A program made the position numbers and the translations under genes. Under the pieces are notes generated by a model, which was not told the origin of the DNA, ran no database searches, and saw nothing but the letters and a program-made list of their open reading frames with translations. A stretch of 64,000 nt of DNA from an uncultured Kiloniellaceae bacterium (GTDB lineage: Bacteria > Pseudomonadota > Alphaproteobacteria > Kiloniellales > Kiloniellaceae): the NCBI GenBank assembly GCA_947500035.1, contig CANMQP010000005.1, forward strand, positions 372,001 to 436,000, in the 5' to 3' direction. Positions 46,181-56,010 of the stretch are shown here, one piece after another; position 1 is the stretch's first letter, and every line of letters begins with the position of its first letter.

Positions 46181-47272
46181 ATGGCAAATCTGGTAGCGGA
46201 TCTGATTCCCTTTGAAACGGCGCGGAAGCTGGAAGCCGGAGACCGTATCCCTCCCTTTGTGCTCACGACTCAGGACGGCGCTGTTTTTAACAGCCTTTCC
46301 GATGAGGTCGCCGGCTTGCCGACTCTCTTGATTTTCGACTGTGGCCCGGACGGGGAAGGGGCTGGCTTTGCGTCCAGCCTCGCGACGCTGAACGATCAGA
46401 TCACGAAATTTGGCAGCGGTGACTTTGTCGTGCGTGCCATCACGCGCGGTACGAAGGCGGGAAACCGTGACCTTCAGGACCGGCTCGGACTGACATTTGA
46501 TCTGCTCTCAGACCCCCTGGGCCGGGTCTATCGCGCCTGTGGTTTGGAACCTGTGCCGGCGCAATGTGACGCGGTCCTTTTCGTGCTTGATCCACAGTTT
46601 CGTGTGGCCCGCATCACTGCCGGCAGGGGGCCAGCTCAGATCGCGGAGGCACTCGGTACTCTGACGCGTTTGACGGCGAAGCGTGAGCAGCAGAGTCTCC
46701 AAATGCATGCACCGGTGCTCGTCATTAAAAACGCCCTGACGAAGGACGACTGTGCCCGGCTGATCGCTGTCTGGCATCAGCCGGTTCCGGTCTGGAAAAC
46801 CGATGGTTTGCTTTGCGACGGGCATGAGGCCGAAAAGGGTGACTTCAAGGTGCAGGGCGCGGCACCCTATAGAGTTCTTCAGTATGTAATCCGGGACCGG
46901 CAAATCCAGCAGTACCTCGACTCCAAACTCATCCGCCGTATCAAGCCGGAAGTCGAAAAGGCGTTCCAGACCGGATTCTCAAAGCGCGAGGACTACAGAA
47001 TTGCGGCCTACGCCGCAGCGAGCGGCGACTCTTTGGCTGCGCACAGAGATAATCCGACGGCCAAGACCCGTCACCGGCGATTCTCGATCTCCATCACTCT
47101 CAACGCGGAGGACTTTGCGGGCGGTGCGTTGCGGTTCCGCGAATATGGCTTTCAGGACTATCGGATTGAGACCGGCAGCGCGATCATCTGGTCCTGTTCG
47201 CTCCTGCATGAGGTGACGCCGGTTACGAAAGGTCAGCGCTTCATCCTTGGAACGCATTTCTTCGGCGGCTAA
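46181..47272 (+). CDS. Peroxiredoxin-like / 2-oxoglutarate-Fe(II) oxygenase fusion
   Basis: A 363-residue two-domain protein. Residues about 18-165 resemble the AhpC/TSA thioredoxin fold (GDRIPPFVLTTQDGAVF, then FVLDPQFRVARI). The usual Thr-x-x-Cys peroxidatic site is replaced by IFDCGPDGEGAGF, so normal peroxidase chemistry is doubtful. Residues about 180-363 form a prolyl-4-hydroxylase-like oxygenase. The iron ligands His288 and Asp290 lie in AAHRDNP, His343 in LLHEVTPV, and the 2-oxoglutarate-binding Arg353 in QRFILGTHFF, so this domain looks active. A hydroxylase acting on protein or peptide under redox control is one reading, by inference. Confidence 0.85.
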   Translation: MANLVADLIPFETARKLEAGDRIPPFVLTTQDGAVFNSLSDEVAGLPTLLIFDCGPDGEGAGFASSLATLNDQITKFGSGDFVVRAITRGTKAGNRDLQDRLGLTFDLLSDPLGRVYRACGLEPVPAQCDAVLFVLDPQFRVARITAGRGPAQIAEALGTLTRLTAKREQQSLQMHAPVLVIKNALTKDDCARLIAVWHQPVPVWKTDGLLCDGHEAEKGDFKVQGAAPYRVLQYVIRDRQIQQYLDSKLIRRIKPEVEKAFQTGFSKREDYRIAAYAAASGDSLAAHRDNPTAKTRHRRFSISITLNAEDFAGGALRFREYGFQDYRIETGSAIIWSCSLLHEVTPVTKGQRFILGTHFFGG

Positions 47273-47290
47273 CCTGTTAGAGAGTAGGGC

Positions 47291-47533
47291 TCAGCTAAAG
47301 GCCTTATAGGCGACGATCGTGAAGGTGTCTTTTACGCCTGGCAGGGTTTGAATCGAGTCGGTCACGAAATGTCCGATGTCATCCTGGTCGCCGAGAAAAC
47401 ATTTCAGCATCAGGTCGTATTGGCCCGAGGTGGAATGTACTTCCGATACCTGCTCGACCGTCTGGACCGCCTGGTCGGCGACTTCGTAGGCCCTGCCGAG
47501 TTCGCATTTGATATTCACAAAGATTGTCTGCAT
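47291..47533 (-). CDS. Stand-alone Lrp/AsnC ligand-binding (RAM) domain protein
   Basis: An 80-residue protein consisting only of the RAM domain: FVNIKCELGRAYEVADQAV, the central VHSTSGQYDLMLKCFLGD, then IGHFVTDSIQTLPGVKDTFT. There is no DNA-binding helix-turn-helix. Such small proteins bind amino acids and can form mixed oligomers with full-length Lrp proteins. It lies convergent to the oxygenase gene and far from any Lrp target. The start matches the family. Confidence 0.88.
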   Translation of the reverse strand: MQTIFVNIKCELGRAYEVADQAVQTVEQVSEVHSTSGQYDLMLKCFLGDQDDIGHFVTDSIQTLPGVKDTFTIVAYKAFS

Positions 47534-47629
47534 ATCGCGTCGATGACTCCAGTGGATCGCTTGCCGACAGCAGACTTACCCGGCTGTCTTTTCAAATTCA
47601 ATGGATGATAGCATTTGCGTCTGGAATTG

Positions 47630-47653
47630 AAAAAGGGTCCGCAGTGGGACCCT
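47630..47653 (-). terminator. Intrinsic terminator after the DEAD-box helicase gene
   Basis: AGGGTCC (47634-47640) pairs with GGACCCT (47647-47653) around a 6-base loop, and on the minus strand a run of five T follows. On the plus strand CTTTTCTTTC follows, so it could work in both directions. It lies 54 bases after the helicase stop; a second stem (GCCGCC/GGCGGC, 47673-47692) lies in between. Confidence 0.8.
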
Positions 47654-47706
47654 CTTTTCTTTCGCAAGGCACGCCGCCGATTAACTGGCGGCCGTTCCTC
47701 AGGTGT

Positions 47707-49191
<1,485 letters not shown>

Positions 49192-49411
49192 TCAGTTGGA
49201 GAGGTGTCTGCCTAGCGAAATCCAGCCTTACCTGAATTAAAGGATTTGCCGCACGATCACATTGCCCGCATCATAAGAAATTCAGTCTCGCTGTCAAAGA
49301 AAAAACACTGCAAAGGCCTGAAGTTGCTGTGTCTAAAATTAGTCGTATGTATGATTTATTCATTATACCTCTGCATTGTTAACTATAAGTTACACCACCA
49401 ACACGGGATGT

Positions 49412-49954
49412 ATGCTGATTCAATCCGAAAAGTCGTTATTGCTTGTCATTGATGTCCAAGAGCGGCTGACGCCGGCCATCTTCGATGCGCCACGCCTGAC
49501 GGCGAATATCGTCAGGCTTCTCAAGGCTGCGGAGCTGCTTGAGGTTCCGGTCCTGGCGACCGAGCAATATCCGCGCGGCCTGGGACCGACTCTCGACGAA
49601 GTCGCAGACTTGATTCCCGGCGGCGCCATGGTCGAAAAGATCCACTTCTCGGCCATGAGCGAACCGGGGTTCGCCGAACGCCTGAAGGCGACAGAGCGCA
49701 AGCAGATCGTCGTTGTCGGGATGGAGGCGCATATCTGTGTGCTTCAAACGGCTTTGGAGCTTCGTCAGGCAGGCTATGAGGTTTTTGCTGTCGACGATGG
49801 GATGGGTTCGCGGGTGCGCGCCAATACCGACCTGGCCATCGAGCGCATGCGGCCGACCGGGATTCAGGTGGTCGCGACGGAAATGGTGGTCTTCGAGTGG
49901 GCACATCGCGCCGACCGGGATTGTTTCAAGCAGCTGTCCGCCTTAATAAAGTGA
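49412..49954 (+). CDS. Isochorismatase-family cysteine hydrolase
   Basis: A 180-residue hydrolase of the isochorismatase/YcaC superfamily. The catalytic triad is intact: Asp in VIDVQERLT (near residue 15), Lys in VEKIHFSAM (near residue 75), and Cys in EAHICVLQTALEL (near residue 108). These enzymes cut amide or vinyl-ether bonds, for example nicotinamidases. I set the start at the ATG (MLIQSEKS); a TTG 36 bases upstream is possible but adds a poorly conserved leader. An alpha/beta hydrolase gene follows on the same strand. Confidence 0.9.
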   Translation: MLIQSEKSLLLVIDVQERLTPAIFDAPRLTANIVRLLKAAELLEVPVLATEQYPRGLGPTLDEVADLIPGGAMVEKIHFSAMSEPGFAERLKATERKQIVVVGMEAHICVLQTALELRQAGYEVFAVDDGMGSRVRANTDLAIERMRPTGIQVVATEMVVFEWAHRADRDCFKQLSALIK

Positions 49955-50029
49955 AGCTTGGACAATTCGGCTTTGCCGCCCCAGGCCTGCAGGTCGGGTG
50001 TATAGGCTGCAGAATTACCGGGATTTAAA

Positions 50030-50731
50030 GTGACCAGCGACAGCACGAGCCTGATATTCTTGCCAGGACTCATCTGTGATCACGCTTTATGGCGTGAACA
50101 GATGATCGCCTTTTCCGGACACTACGATTGCAGCGTCGCGGATCTGACGAAGGACGAGACCGTGGCGGATATGGCGCGGGCGGTTTTGCGCGATGCGCCG
50201 GCGCGATTTAACCTGGCCGCGCTCTCCATGGGCGGCTATGTGGCCTTCGAAATCCTGCGCCAGGCGCCGGAGCGGATCGCCCGGCTGGCTTTGCTCAACA
50301 CCAAGGCACGGCCCGACACGCCTGAGGAGCGCACCCGGCGGGAAGAACTGGTCCGTGCCGTCGGTGTCGGGAGCTTCAAAGGGGCGACCGGCCGCCTGCT
50401 GCCGCTCTTCATCCACGAAGACCGGCTCGGCGACGAAGACTTGACGGGCGAAATCGAAAAAATGGCGGAGCGGGTCGGCAAGGATGCCTTCGTTCGACAG
50501 CAGAAAGCCATTCTCTCCCGCCCCGATAGCCGGTCCGGCCTAAAGGAGATCGCCTGTCCCACCCTGGTGGTCGGCGGCCGTCAGGACCGTCTCACGCCGG
50601 TCGATTGTCATGAGGAAATGGCGGAAGGGATACCCGGGGCGGAGCTGGTCATCATCGAAGACTGCGGCCACCTGTCGCCGATGGAACATCCCGACAGAGT
50701 GACCGAAGAGCTTCAAGGCTGGCTCGACTGA
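50030..50731 (+). CDS. Alpha/beta-fold hydrolase
   Basis: A 233-residue serine hydrolase starting at GTG. The nucleophile elbow is AALSMGGYVAFEIL (Ser near residue 67). The acid is in VVGGRQDRLTP (Asp near residue 187) and the histidine in EDCGHLSPMEHP (near residue 215). The oxyanion region is FLPGLICDHALW. It follows the isochorismatase-like gene by 75 bases; both are small hydrolases, and a shared pathway is possible but unproven. Confidence 0.9.
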   Translation: MTSDSTSLIFLPGLICDHALWREQMIAFSGHYDCSVADLTKDETVADMARAVLRDAPARFNLAALSMGGYVAFEILRQAPERIARLALLNTKARPDTPEERTRREELVRAVGVGSFKGATGRLLPLFIHEDRLGDEDLTGEIEKMAERVGKDAFVRQQKAILSRPDSRSGLKEIACPTLVVGGRQDRLTPVDCHEEMAEGIPGAELVIIEDCGHLSPMEHPDRVTEELQGWLD

Positions 50732-50744
50732 GTGTGATGCCGGA

Positions 50745-51347
50745 TTAGCGAATCCGCCGCACGCGGTCGCTGTCGCGCCGGTCCGGATTATCCAGCGGGA
50801 AGAGGTTCAGAGTCGCCTGCTGAATAAGCTTCTGAAAACGCGGATCGCTGGAAGACGCAGGGCGTGCCGTGGTCCCCGCAATGGAGGAGAGGCGGCGGTC
50901 GTTTACGCAGTAGACGGCGACGACCCGCAGATCACCCTTGCCGGTTTGGCTTGAGGCCGCGCGATTGGCATCCTCGGGGTTGGCGCAGAGCTTTTCCGGC
51001 CGCGCATTGCCCGGCGCGTCCAGCAGCATAACTACGTGATAGGGCGAATTCTGTTCCGGCGGAACTTCGGTTTGAAAGGCCAGTTTCGGACGGAAGGTCG
51101 CGCCGGTCATGACTGAAGTGGTGACGCTGTCCACCTGCGGTTTGGCCTCATCGAAGGGATTGCCGATCACCTGGGTTTTTACCGGCCCTTTTCCAGCCAG
51201 ATAGAAAAGGTCGTTGGGATCGTAGTTATCCAGTTGGACCGGTCTCAGGACCGTGTCGTTGGCGCAGGCCGCCAGGCCGCCAAGCAGGACGGCTGAGGCC
51301 GCGAGCCTGAAGCCTGCCGATCTGGTGATTCGAAGTTGGTGTTTCAT
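50745..51347 (-). CDS. Hypothetical lipoprotein
   Basis: A 200-residue exported protein. The N-terminal signal ends with a lipobox, VLLGGLAACAND, so the cysteine near residue 28 should carry lipid. The mature part has two more cysteines (EKLCANPED and VAVYCVNDR) that may form a disulfide, and an Arg/Asp-rich tail (DNPDRRDSDRVRRIR). I do not recognise a family. It converges on the hydrolase gene and has its own 126-base upstream gap. Confidence 0.75.
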   Translation of the reverse strand: MKHQLRITRSAGFRLAASAVLLGGLAACANDTVLRPVQLDNYDPNDLFYLAGKGPVKTQVIGNPFDEAKPQVDSVTTSVMTGATFRPKLAFQTEVPPEQNSPYHVVMLLDAPGNARPEKLCANPEDANRAASSQTGKGDLRVVAVYCVNDRRLSSIAGTTARPASSSDPRFQKLIQQATLNLFPLDNPDRRDSDRVRRIR

Positions 51348-51473
51348 AACGACTCTGTATCAACTGTGACTGCACCCGTAGGCACCATATGGTGTCTGCG
51401 GGCGAAGTCTCCACTGCAACACTGACACAACTCCGTGAGATTGTCGTTATGCCTACAAATTCTCCTTCAAACC

Positions 51474-53018
51474 TCAACCGCCTTCGCCGGCTGCCTCCTG
51501 GCGCCGCTTCAGAAGCCTGGAGATATAGGGCATCAGCATGGGCACGAAGAGAATGGCCGCGGCAATGATCAGGATCGAGAAGGTCAGCGGGCGTTCCCAA
51601 AGGAAGGACCAGGAGTCGTTGTTGATGATCAATGCACGGCGCAGGTTCTCTTCCATCATCCCGCCCAGGATAAAACCGAGCAGCATGGGCGCCATCGGAA
51701 ATTCCAGGAGACGCAGGCCCACGGCCGCGATCGCGAAGATCACCATCAATTGGATATCGAAGGTGTTGAAAGAGACGAAGTAGACGCCGATCAGCGAGAA
51801 GAAGAGGATCATCGGGATCAGCACGGTCCCTGGGATGGCGAGGATGCGCGCGATGTAGGGGATTAACGGCAGGTTCAGGATCAGTAGAACGACGTTGCCG
51901 ATGTACATGGAGATGATCACCGACCAGAAGACGCCGGGATTATCCACGAAGAGCCGGGGGCCGGGTTGGACGCCGTATGAAATCAGCGCGCCGAGCATGA
52001 TAGCGGTCGTGCCCGATCCCGGAATACCCAGGGTCAGCAGCGGCACGAAGGAACCGGAGCAGGCGGCGTTGTTGGCGGTCTCCGGGGCGGACAGTCCCCG
52101 CACGGAGCCTTTGCCGAAGAGCTTGCCTTTAACCGGTCCGGCAATGCGTTGCTCCATGCCATAGGCAAGGAAGCTTGCGATGGTGGCGCCCGCGCCTGGA
52201 AGAACCCCAATGATAAAGCCGAGGACCGATGAGCGGCCGATGACCGGCGCCATCTCGCGTTTATCTTCCGGCGTGAGCTTCATCGAACCCAGATTCTTCT
52301 GGGCTTCCATTTCGCGCTTCCGGTCCGCGTCGGATTTGGGTCTGAGAACCTGCATCAGCGCTTCCGACAACGCAAAGGTCGCCATTGCCAGGAGCAGGAA
52401 GGAGATACCGTCCGTGAGGTCGATCATACCCATGGTAAAGCGCTGGACACCCTGGGTTTGATCCGTTCCGACGGTCGAGATCATGAGACCCAGTACGGTC
52501 ATGACCAGGGCTTTGACGATATTGCCTTTGCCGGCAAAGGCGGCCACAGCGGTCAGGCCGAGCACCATCAGCGCGAAGTAATCGGTCGATTGGAAGGCGA
52601 GAGATACGATGGCCAGCGACGGCGCCGCCACGAGCAGGAAGACGGCTGCGATGGTGCCGCCGGAGAAGGACGAGTAGGCGGCGATCGCCAGGGCCTTGCC
52701 GGCCTGACCGCTGCGCGCCATGGGATAGCCGTCGAAAGCAGTGGCCACGGTGCCGGCGACGCCCGGGGCGTTGATCAGGATCGAGGAGGTCGAACCGCCG
52801 AAGATCGCGCCGTAGTAGACACCCGCCATCAGGATCATGCCGGTGGCCGGATCGAAGCCATAGGTAATCGGGATCATCAGGGCGATGGCGGAAATCGGAC
52901 CCAGACCCGGCAGCATGCCGATAAAGGTTCCGACGAAACAGCCGACGGTGACCATCATCAGATTGATCGGCGAGAGCGCGGTGCCGAGGCCGGTGAGAAT
53001 ACCGTTGATCATATCCAT
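51474..53018 (-). CDS. tctA: Tripartite tricarboxylate transporter large permease TctA
   Basis: A 514-residue membrane protein with about 12 helices, the transport subunit of a TTT family system. The family signature is seen early as VGCFVGTFIGMLPGLGPISA (residues about 27-46), and the second repeat contains LGFIIGVLPGAGATIASF. It would carry a tricarboxylate or another organic acid into the cell with an ion gradient, receiving it from TctC. A good ribosome site (GAGGAT) precedes its start, 4 bases after the tctB stop. Confidence 0.94.
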   Translation of the reverse strand: MDMINGILTGLGTALSPINLMMVTVGCFVGTFIGMLPGLGPISAIALMIPITYGFDPATGMILMAGVYYGAIFGGSTSSILINAPGVAGTVATAFDGYPMARSGQAGKALAIAAYSSFSGGTIAAVFLLVAAPSLAIVSLAFQSTDYFALMVLGLTAVAAFAGKGNIVKALVMTVLGLMISTVGTDQTQGVQRFTMGMIDLTDGISFLLLAMATFALSEALMQVLRPKSDADRKREMEAQKNLGSMKLTPEDKREMAPVIGRSSVLGFIIGVLPGAGATIASFLAYGMEQRIAGPVKGKLFGKGSVRGLSAPETANNAACSGSFVPLLTLGIPGSGTTAIMLGALISYGVQPGPRLFVDNPGVFWSVIISMYIGNVVLLILNLPLIPYIARILAIPGTVLIPMILFFSLIGVYFVSFNTFDIQLMVIFAIAAVGLRLLEFPMAPMLLGFILGGMMEENLRRALIINNDSWSFLWERPLTFSILIIAAAILFVPMLMPYISRLLKRRQEAAGEGG

Positions 53019-53022
53019 AACG

Positions 53023-53478
53023 CTATCCTCGCAAGAATTCAGGCCAGGGCTCGATGAAGACGCCCAAAAGCTGCGTCATCAGAATCCAGAAAAAGACAAC
53101 CACCGGCACGGAGGCCACGAGAACCAGCCACCAGCGCCGCTCACCCAGGATCAGGATGCCGGCTATGAGAAACAGGCTGGTGGAGATCAGGAATCCACCC
53201 GGACGCACGGTCAGGCCGTAGATCACCATCACCAGGCAGATGATCGCGCCACGGCCCCAGAGAAACCCGGCAACCTCCGGCCGTGCGTTACTGCTCGGCT
53301 TGATGATCATCGTCAGAGACAGAACAATTCCGAGAACACTGAGCGCTTCCGGCATGGTGCGGGCCGTGAAGGCGGCTTGTGCCTGGAAAGGGAGCAGCGG
53401 GATGTCGAAGGTCAAAAGCCCATAGGCCACGGAAAAGGCCAAAAGCAATAACCCGCCAATGCGGTCATTGGTCAGCAT
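53023..53478 (-). CDS. tctB: Tripartite tricarboxylate transporter small permease TctB
   Basis: A 151-residue membrane protein with four helices, around residues 8-28, 40-58, 75-95 and 110-140. It is the small membrane subunit that pairs with TctA. Sequence conservation in TctB proteins is low, so the call rests on size, topology (RIGGLLLLAFSVAYGLLTF start) and position between tctC and tctA. Confidence 0.9.
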   Translation of the reverse strand: MLTNDRIGGLLLLAFSVAYGLLTFDIPLLPFQAQAAFTARTMPEALSVLGIVLSLTMIIKPSSNARPEVAGFLWGRGAIICLVMVIYGLTVRPGGFLISTSLFLIAGILILGERRWWLVLVASVPVVVFFWILMTQLLGVFIEPWPEFLRG

Positions 53479-53580
53479 GGTGGTCGTCCAGGAAGTTGGG
53501 TGTTCGTGAGACAGCTTCGCGCTTCTAAGGACCTCAATCGAGAACCCTTGCGCTTTTTCGAAACCTGACTCTAGAAATCT

Positions 53581-53618
53581 GGGAGAGCGGGCGCGCCCCG
53601 AAAGCCAGGCCCGCTCCC
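53581..53618 (-). terminator. Strong hairpin between tctC and tctB
   Basis: GGGAGAGCGGGC (53581-53592) pairs with GCCCGCTCCC (53609-53618), with a two-base bulge and a 16-base loop. It lies 20 bases after the tctC stop. No T-run follows on the minus strand, so it more likely protects the tctC mRNA 3' end or attenuates the downstream genes than terminates fully. Such stem-loops are common after binding-protein genes. Confidence 0.5.
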
Positions 53619-53637
53619 ACAGATGTTCAGGTCAGGC

Positions 53638-54615
53638 TCACAGGAACCCGAGCTCTTTCATCAGAGCGCCGATCTCGGCTTCCTGAGTCTCCAGGAAGGA
53701 AACGAAGTCTGCACCCGGATTGTAGATCTCAACCCAGCCGTTGCGTGAGCGGACTTCTTCCCACTCGGGCGCCTCATACATCTTTTCAAATGCTGCGGCG
53801 TAAGCGGCCTGCTGTTCGGCGGAGAGGCCCGGAGGTCCGAAGAACCCGCGCCAGTTCACGAACTCGGCCGGATTGCCGGCCTCCGTGCAGGTCGCGACGT
53901 CTTTGGCATCGGCGAGGCGCTCGGCTGCCGTGACGCAAAGAATCCGGACCTGGCCTTGTCTGGACATCTCGAGTGCTTCGCTCAGACCCGTGGAAAGGGC
54001 CTGAATTTCCCCGGACAGAAGCCCGGCCATCGCTTTACCACCGGCATCATAGGGAACATACTTGACCTTTGTGGCTTCCGCGCCGCCGGCCTTCATGACC
54101 ATGGCGGCCACGAGGTGGTCCATGCCACCGGCAACGGACCCGCCACCAACCGCAACCTTGCTGCTGTCGGCCTTGTAAGCGGCCATCAGATCGGCCATCG
54201 ACTGGATCGAGGAATCGGTGTTGACCACCATGGCGGCGTAATCGCCGATGGTGCCCGCGACCGGGGTCAGATCACGGAACGACTGCGGGAAAACGCCCTG
54301 CAGGGAGCGGATGACGATGGGGGTCGAATTCACCATCAGGGTGGCGCCCGCTTTTTCCTTCGTCTCGATCATGTGCGCGATGGCTTTACCGCCACCGCCG
54401 CCGGAGATGTTCTCGTAGGAGGCTGCGCCGACGATGCCTGCTTTGGTCAGGGCTTCGCCTGTACCGCGCGCTGTGCCGTCCCAGCCGCCGCCGGCGCCGC
54501 CGGGAATGAGAAAGTGAATGGATTCGATATCTGCGGCAGACGCGGGAACTGCGGCTGCGGCAAGTAGAGTGGTCGCTGAAAAGGCAGCAAATACGCCTTT
54601 GCGTAAGAGCTTCAT
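53638..54615 (-). CDS. tctC: Tripartite tricarboxylate transporter substrate-binding protein TctC
   Basis: A 325-residue periplasmic solute-binding protein. A signal peptide (residues 1-27, ending PASAA) is followed by the typical TctC/Bug start IESIHFLIPGGAGGGWDGTA, whose glycine-rich loop contacts the ligand carboxylate. The C-terminal half includes the VKYVPYDAGGKAMAGLLSGE region. GGGAGGA lies 5 bases before the ATG. A direct-repeat operator candidate lies about 75-95 bases upstream. It opens the tctCBA operon. Confidence 0.94.
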   Translation of the reverse strand: MKLLRKGVFAAFSATTLLAAAAVPASAADIESIHFLIPGGAGGGWDGTARGTGEALTKAGIVGAASYENISGGGGGKAIAHMIETKEKAGATLMVNSTPIVIRSLQGVFPQSFRDLTPVAGTIGDYAAMVVNTDSSIQSMADLMAAYKADSSKVAVGGGSVAGGMDHLVAAMVMKAGGAEATKVKYVPYDAGGKAMAGLLSGEIQALSTGLSEALEMSRQGQVRILCVTAAERLADAKDVATCTEAGNPAEFVNWRGFFGPPGLSAEQQAAYAAAFEKMYEAPEWEEVRSRNGWVEIYNPGADFVSFLETQEAEIGALMKELGFL

Positions 54616-54687
54616 TGGTATCCTCCCGTATTACAACTTCAGTCAGACTTCTCCGAGTCTCGACTGTTATACGCCAGAAAAACAGAC

Positions 54688-54709
54688 GAAGCTGTCATGA
54701 AGCTGACAT
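54688..54709. promoter_or_regulatory. 11-base direct repeat upstream of tctC (response-regulator-type site)
   Basis: GAAGCTGTCAT and GAAGCTGACAT lie head to tail, differing at one base. An 11-base period is what OmpR/PhoB-type regulators bind, and the core CTGTCAT-N4-CTGACAT closely resembles a Pho box. It is in the 143-base gap upstream of tctC. The nearby TctD-type regulator is the most likely protein to bind it; PhoB is the alternative. Confidence 0.6.
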
Positions 54710-54758
54710 TGCGGCGCAAAATGTGAGGATTTTGGCGAAAGCGCGGTCGAAATTGGCT

Positions 54759-55862
54759 TTATTGAGCGCCAAGGGCTGCGTTCCAGCGGTTGATCAGGCG
54801 TTCGCGCTTGACCTGATCCAGGTAGACGACCAGGCCGGGGGTCACCGGAACCGGACGCAAGCGGCCTTTGGCCTGGGCGCGAAGTCCGGCTGCGGTGTTC
54901 TCGCCGCTTAGCGCTGGGTGCAAAGCGGGCAGGCGGAGGTCGCGCGAGATCACTTCCTGGCCCTTTCGCGAGATCAGAAAATCCAGGAAACTTGCGCCTA
55001 GGCCTGGTGATTTGGCCGCACGCGGCACGAGGCCGATGCGCGACATCACGACGGTATAGTCTTCCGGCAGGATGATACCGATCTCCGGGTTGCTCACGGC
55101 CCAGGAGGCGGCGTAGGAGCCCAGTATGTTGTAGCCGAGCGCGAAGCGTCCGTCGGCCACCCGTTCCAGAATCGCCGAGGAATTGGAATAGAGCTTTACG
55201 CCCGCGGAGCCCATTGCGCGGACCAATTGCCAGATGTCGCGGTAGTGTTCCTGGTCCCTGGCCAGAAAAAAAAGACCGATCCCGGCGCGTTCGATGTCAT
55301 AGGTTCCGATTCTGCCGTAGATATCGTCTTCGGTTTCATAGAGATAACTGGTCAGCGCCGCTCGGGTGCGCGGTGGACTGCGGTCCTTGAAGGAAGATTT
55401 GTGGTAGATGATGACCGCAGGCTCGAAGGTGACGCCAAAAGCGGAGTTCCGCCAGGTTGCCCAATCGGGCAGGGACTGCGCGGCGGGAAGATCGAGGCTG
55501 GAGGCATAACCGTCGTTGGCGAGCTTGACCTGGAGATCCATGGCCGAGGAAAAGACGAGATCCGCGGTTGGCCCGCCCTGATCGCTCTCATCAATGACGC
55601 GGGCGTAGATCTCCTGGGTCTGAAGCTCGGAATAGTCGACCGAAATGCTCGGATTGTCGGCCTGGTAGTGTTCGATCAGAGGGCGCGCGATCTCTTCATC
55701 GAGGGCACCGTAAATCGTCAGAAGGCGGCTGTCCGGCGCACCCGATTTCGCGGGGAAGAAAATGCTCTCGGCATTCACCGGGCCTGTTGCAGAGCCAAGC
55801 ATCAACACTGCCGCTGCGAGCCAGACGGCTGGAAATCCGAATTTAGCGATGGGTTTCATCAT
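54759..55862 (-). CDS. ABC-type extracellular solute-binding protein, no transporter genes adjacent
   Basis: A periplasmic binding protein of about 367 residues. The signal peptide (hydrophobic core AVWLAAAVLMLGSATGPVNA) precedes a mature part with features of the iron(III)/2-aminoethylphosphonate-type binding family: LTIYGALDEEIARPLIEHYQ near the start and FLDFLISRKGQEVISRD near the C-terminus. No permease or ATPase gene is in the neighbourhood. It is divergent from the TctD/TctE genes, so it may act as a ligand-sensing partner of the kinase. Upstream in-frame starts at 55877 and 55895 are possible; the chosen one gives a normal signal peptide. Confidence 0.82.
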   Translation of the reverse strand: MMKPIAKFGFPAVWLAAAVLMLGSATGPVNAESIFFPAKSGAPDSRLLTIYGALDEEIARPLIEHYQADNPSISVDYSELQTQEIYARVIDESDQGGPTADLVFSSAMDLQVKLANDGYASSLDLPAAQSLPDWATWRNSAFGVTFEPAVIIYHKSSFKDRSPPRTRAALTSYLYETEDDIYGRIGTYDIERAGIGLFFLARDQEHYRDIWQLVRAMGSAGVKLYSNSSAILERVADGRFALGYNILGSYAASWAVSNPEIGIILPEDYTVVMSRIGLVPRAAKSPGLGASFLDFLISRKGQEVISRDLRLPALHPALSGENTAAGLRAQAKGRLRPVPVTPGLVVYLDQVKRERLINRWNAALGAQ

Positions 55863-56010
55863 CTCGTCAGCTTGCATGAGCAGGGCGGGCTTCACAAGTT
55901 GGGTGCAAGGCCATAGCCTTGCGGTAAAATAACGGCGCTCGGAGAAACAACCGGGGTCTACAAGATTTAGGGCCTGCTTCCTGACGTTCCAGGCTCTCGG
56001 GGGAAATCAA

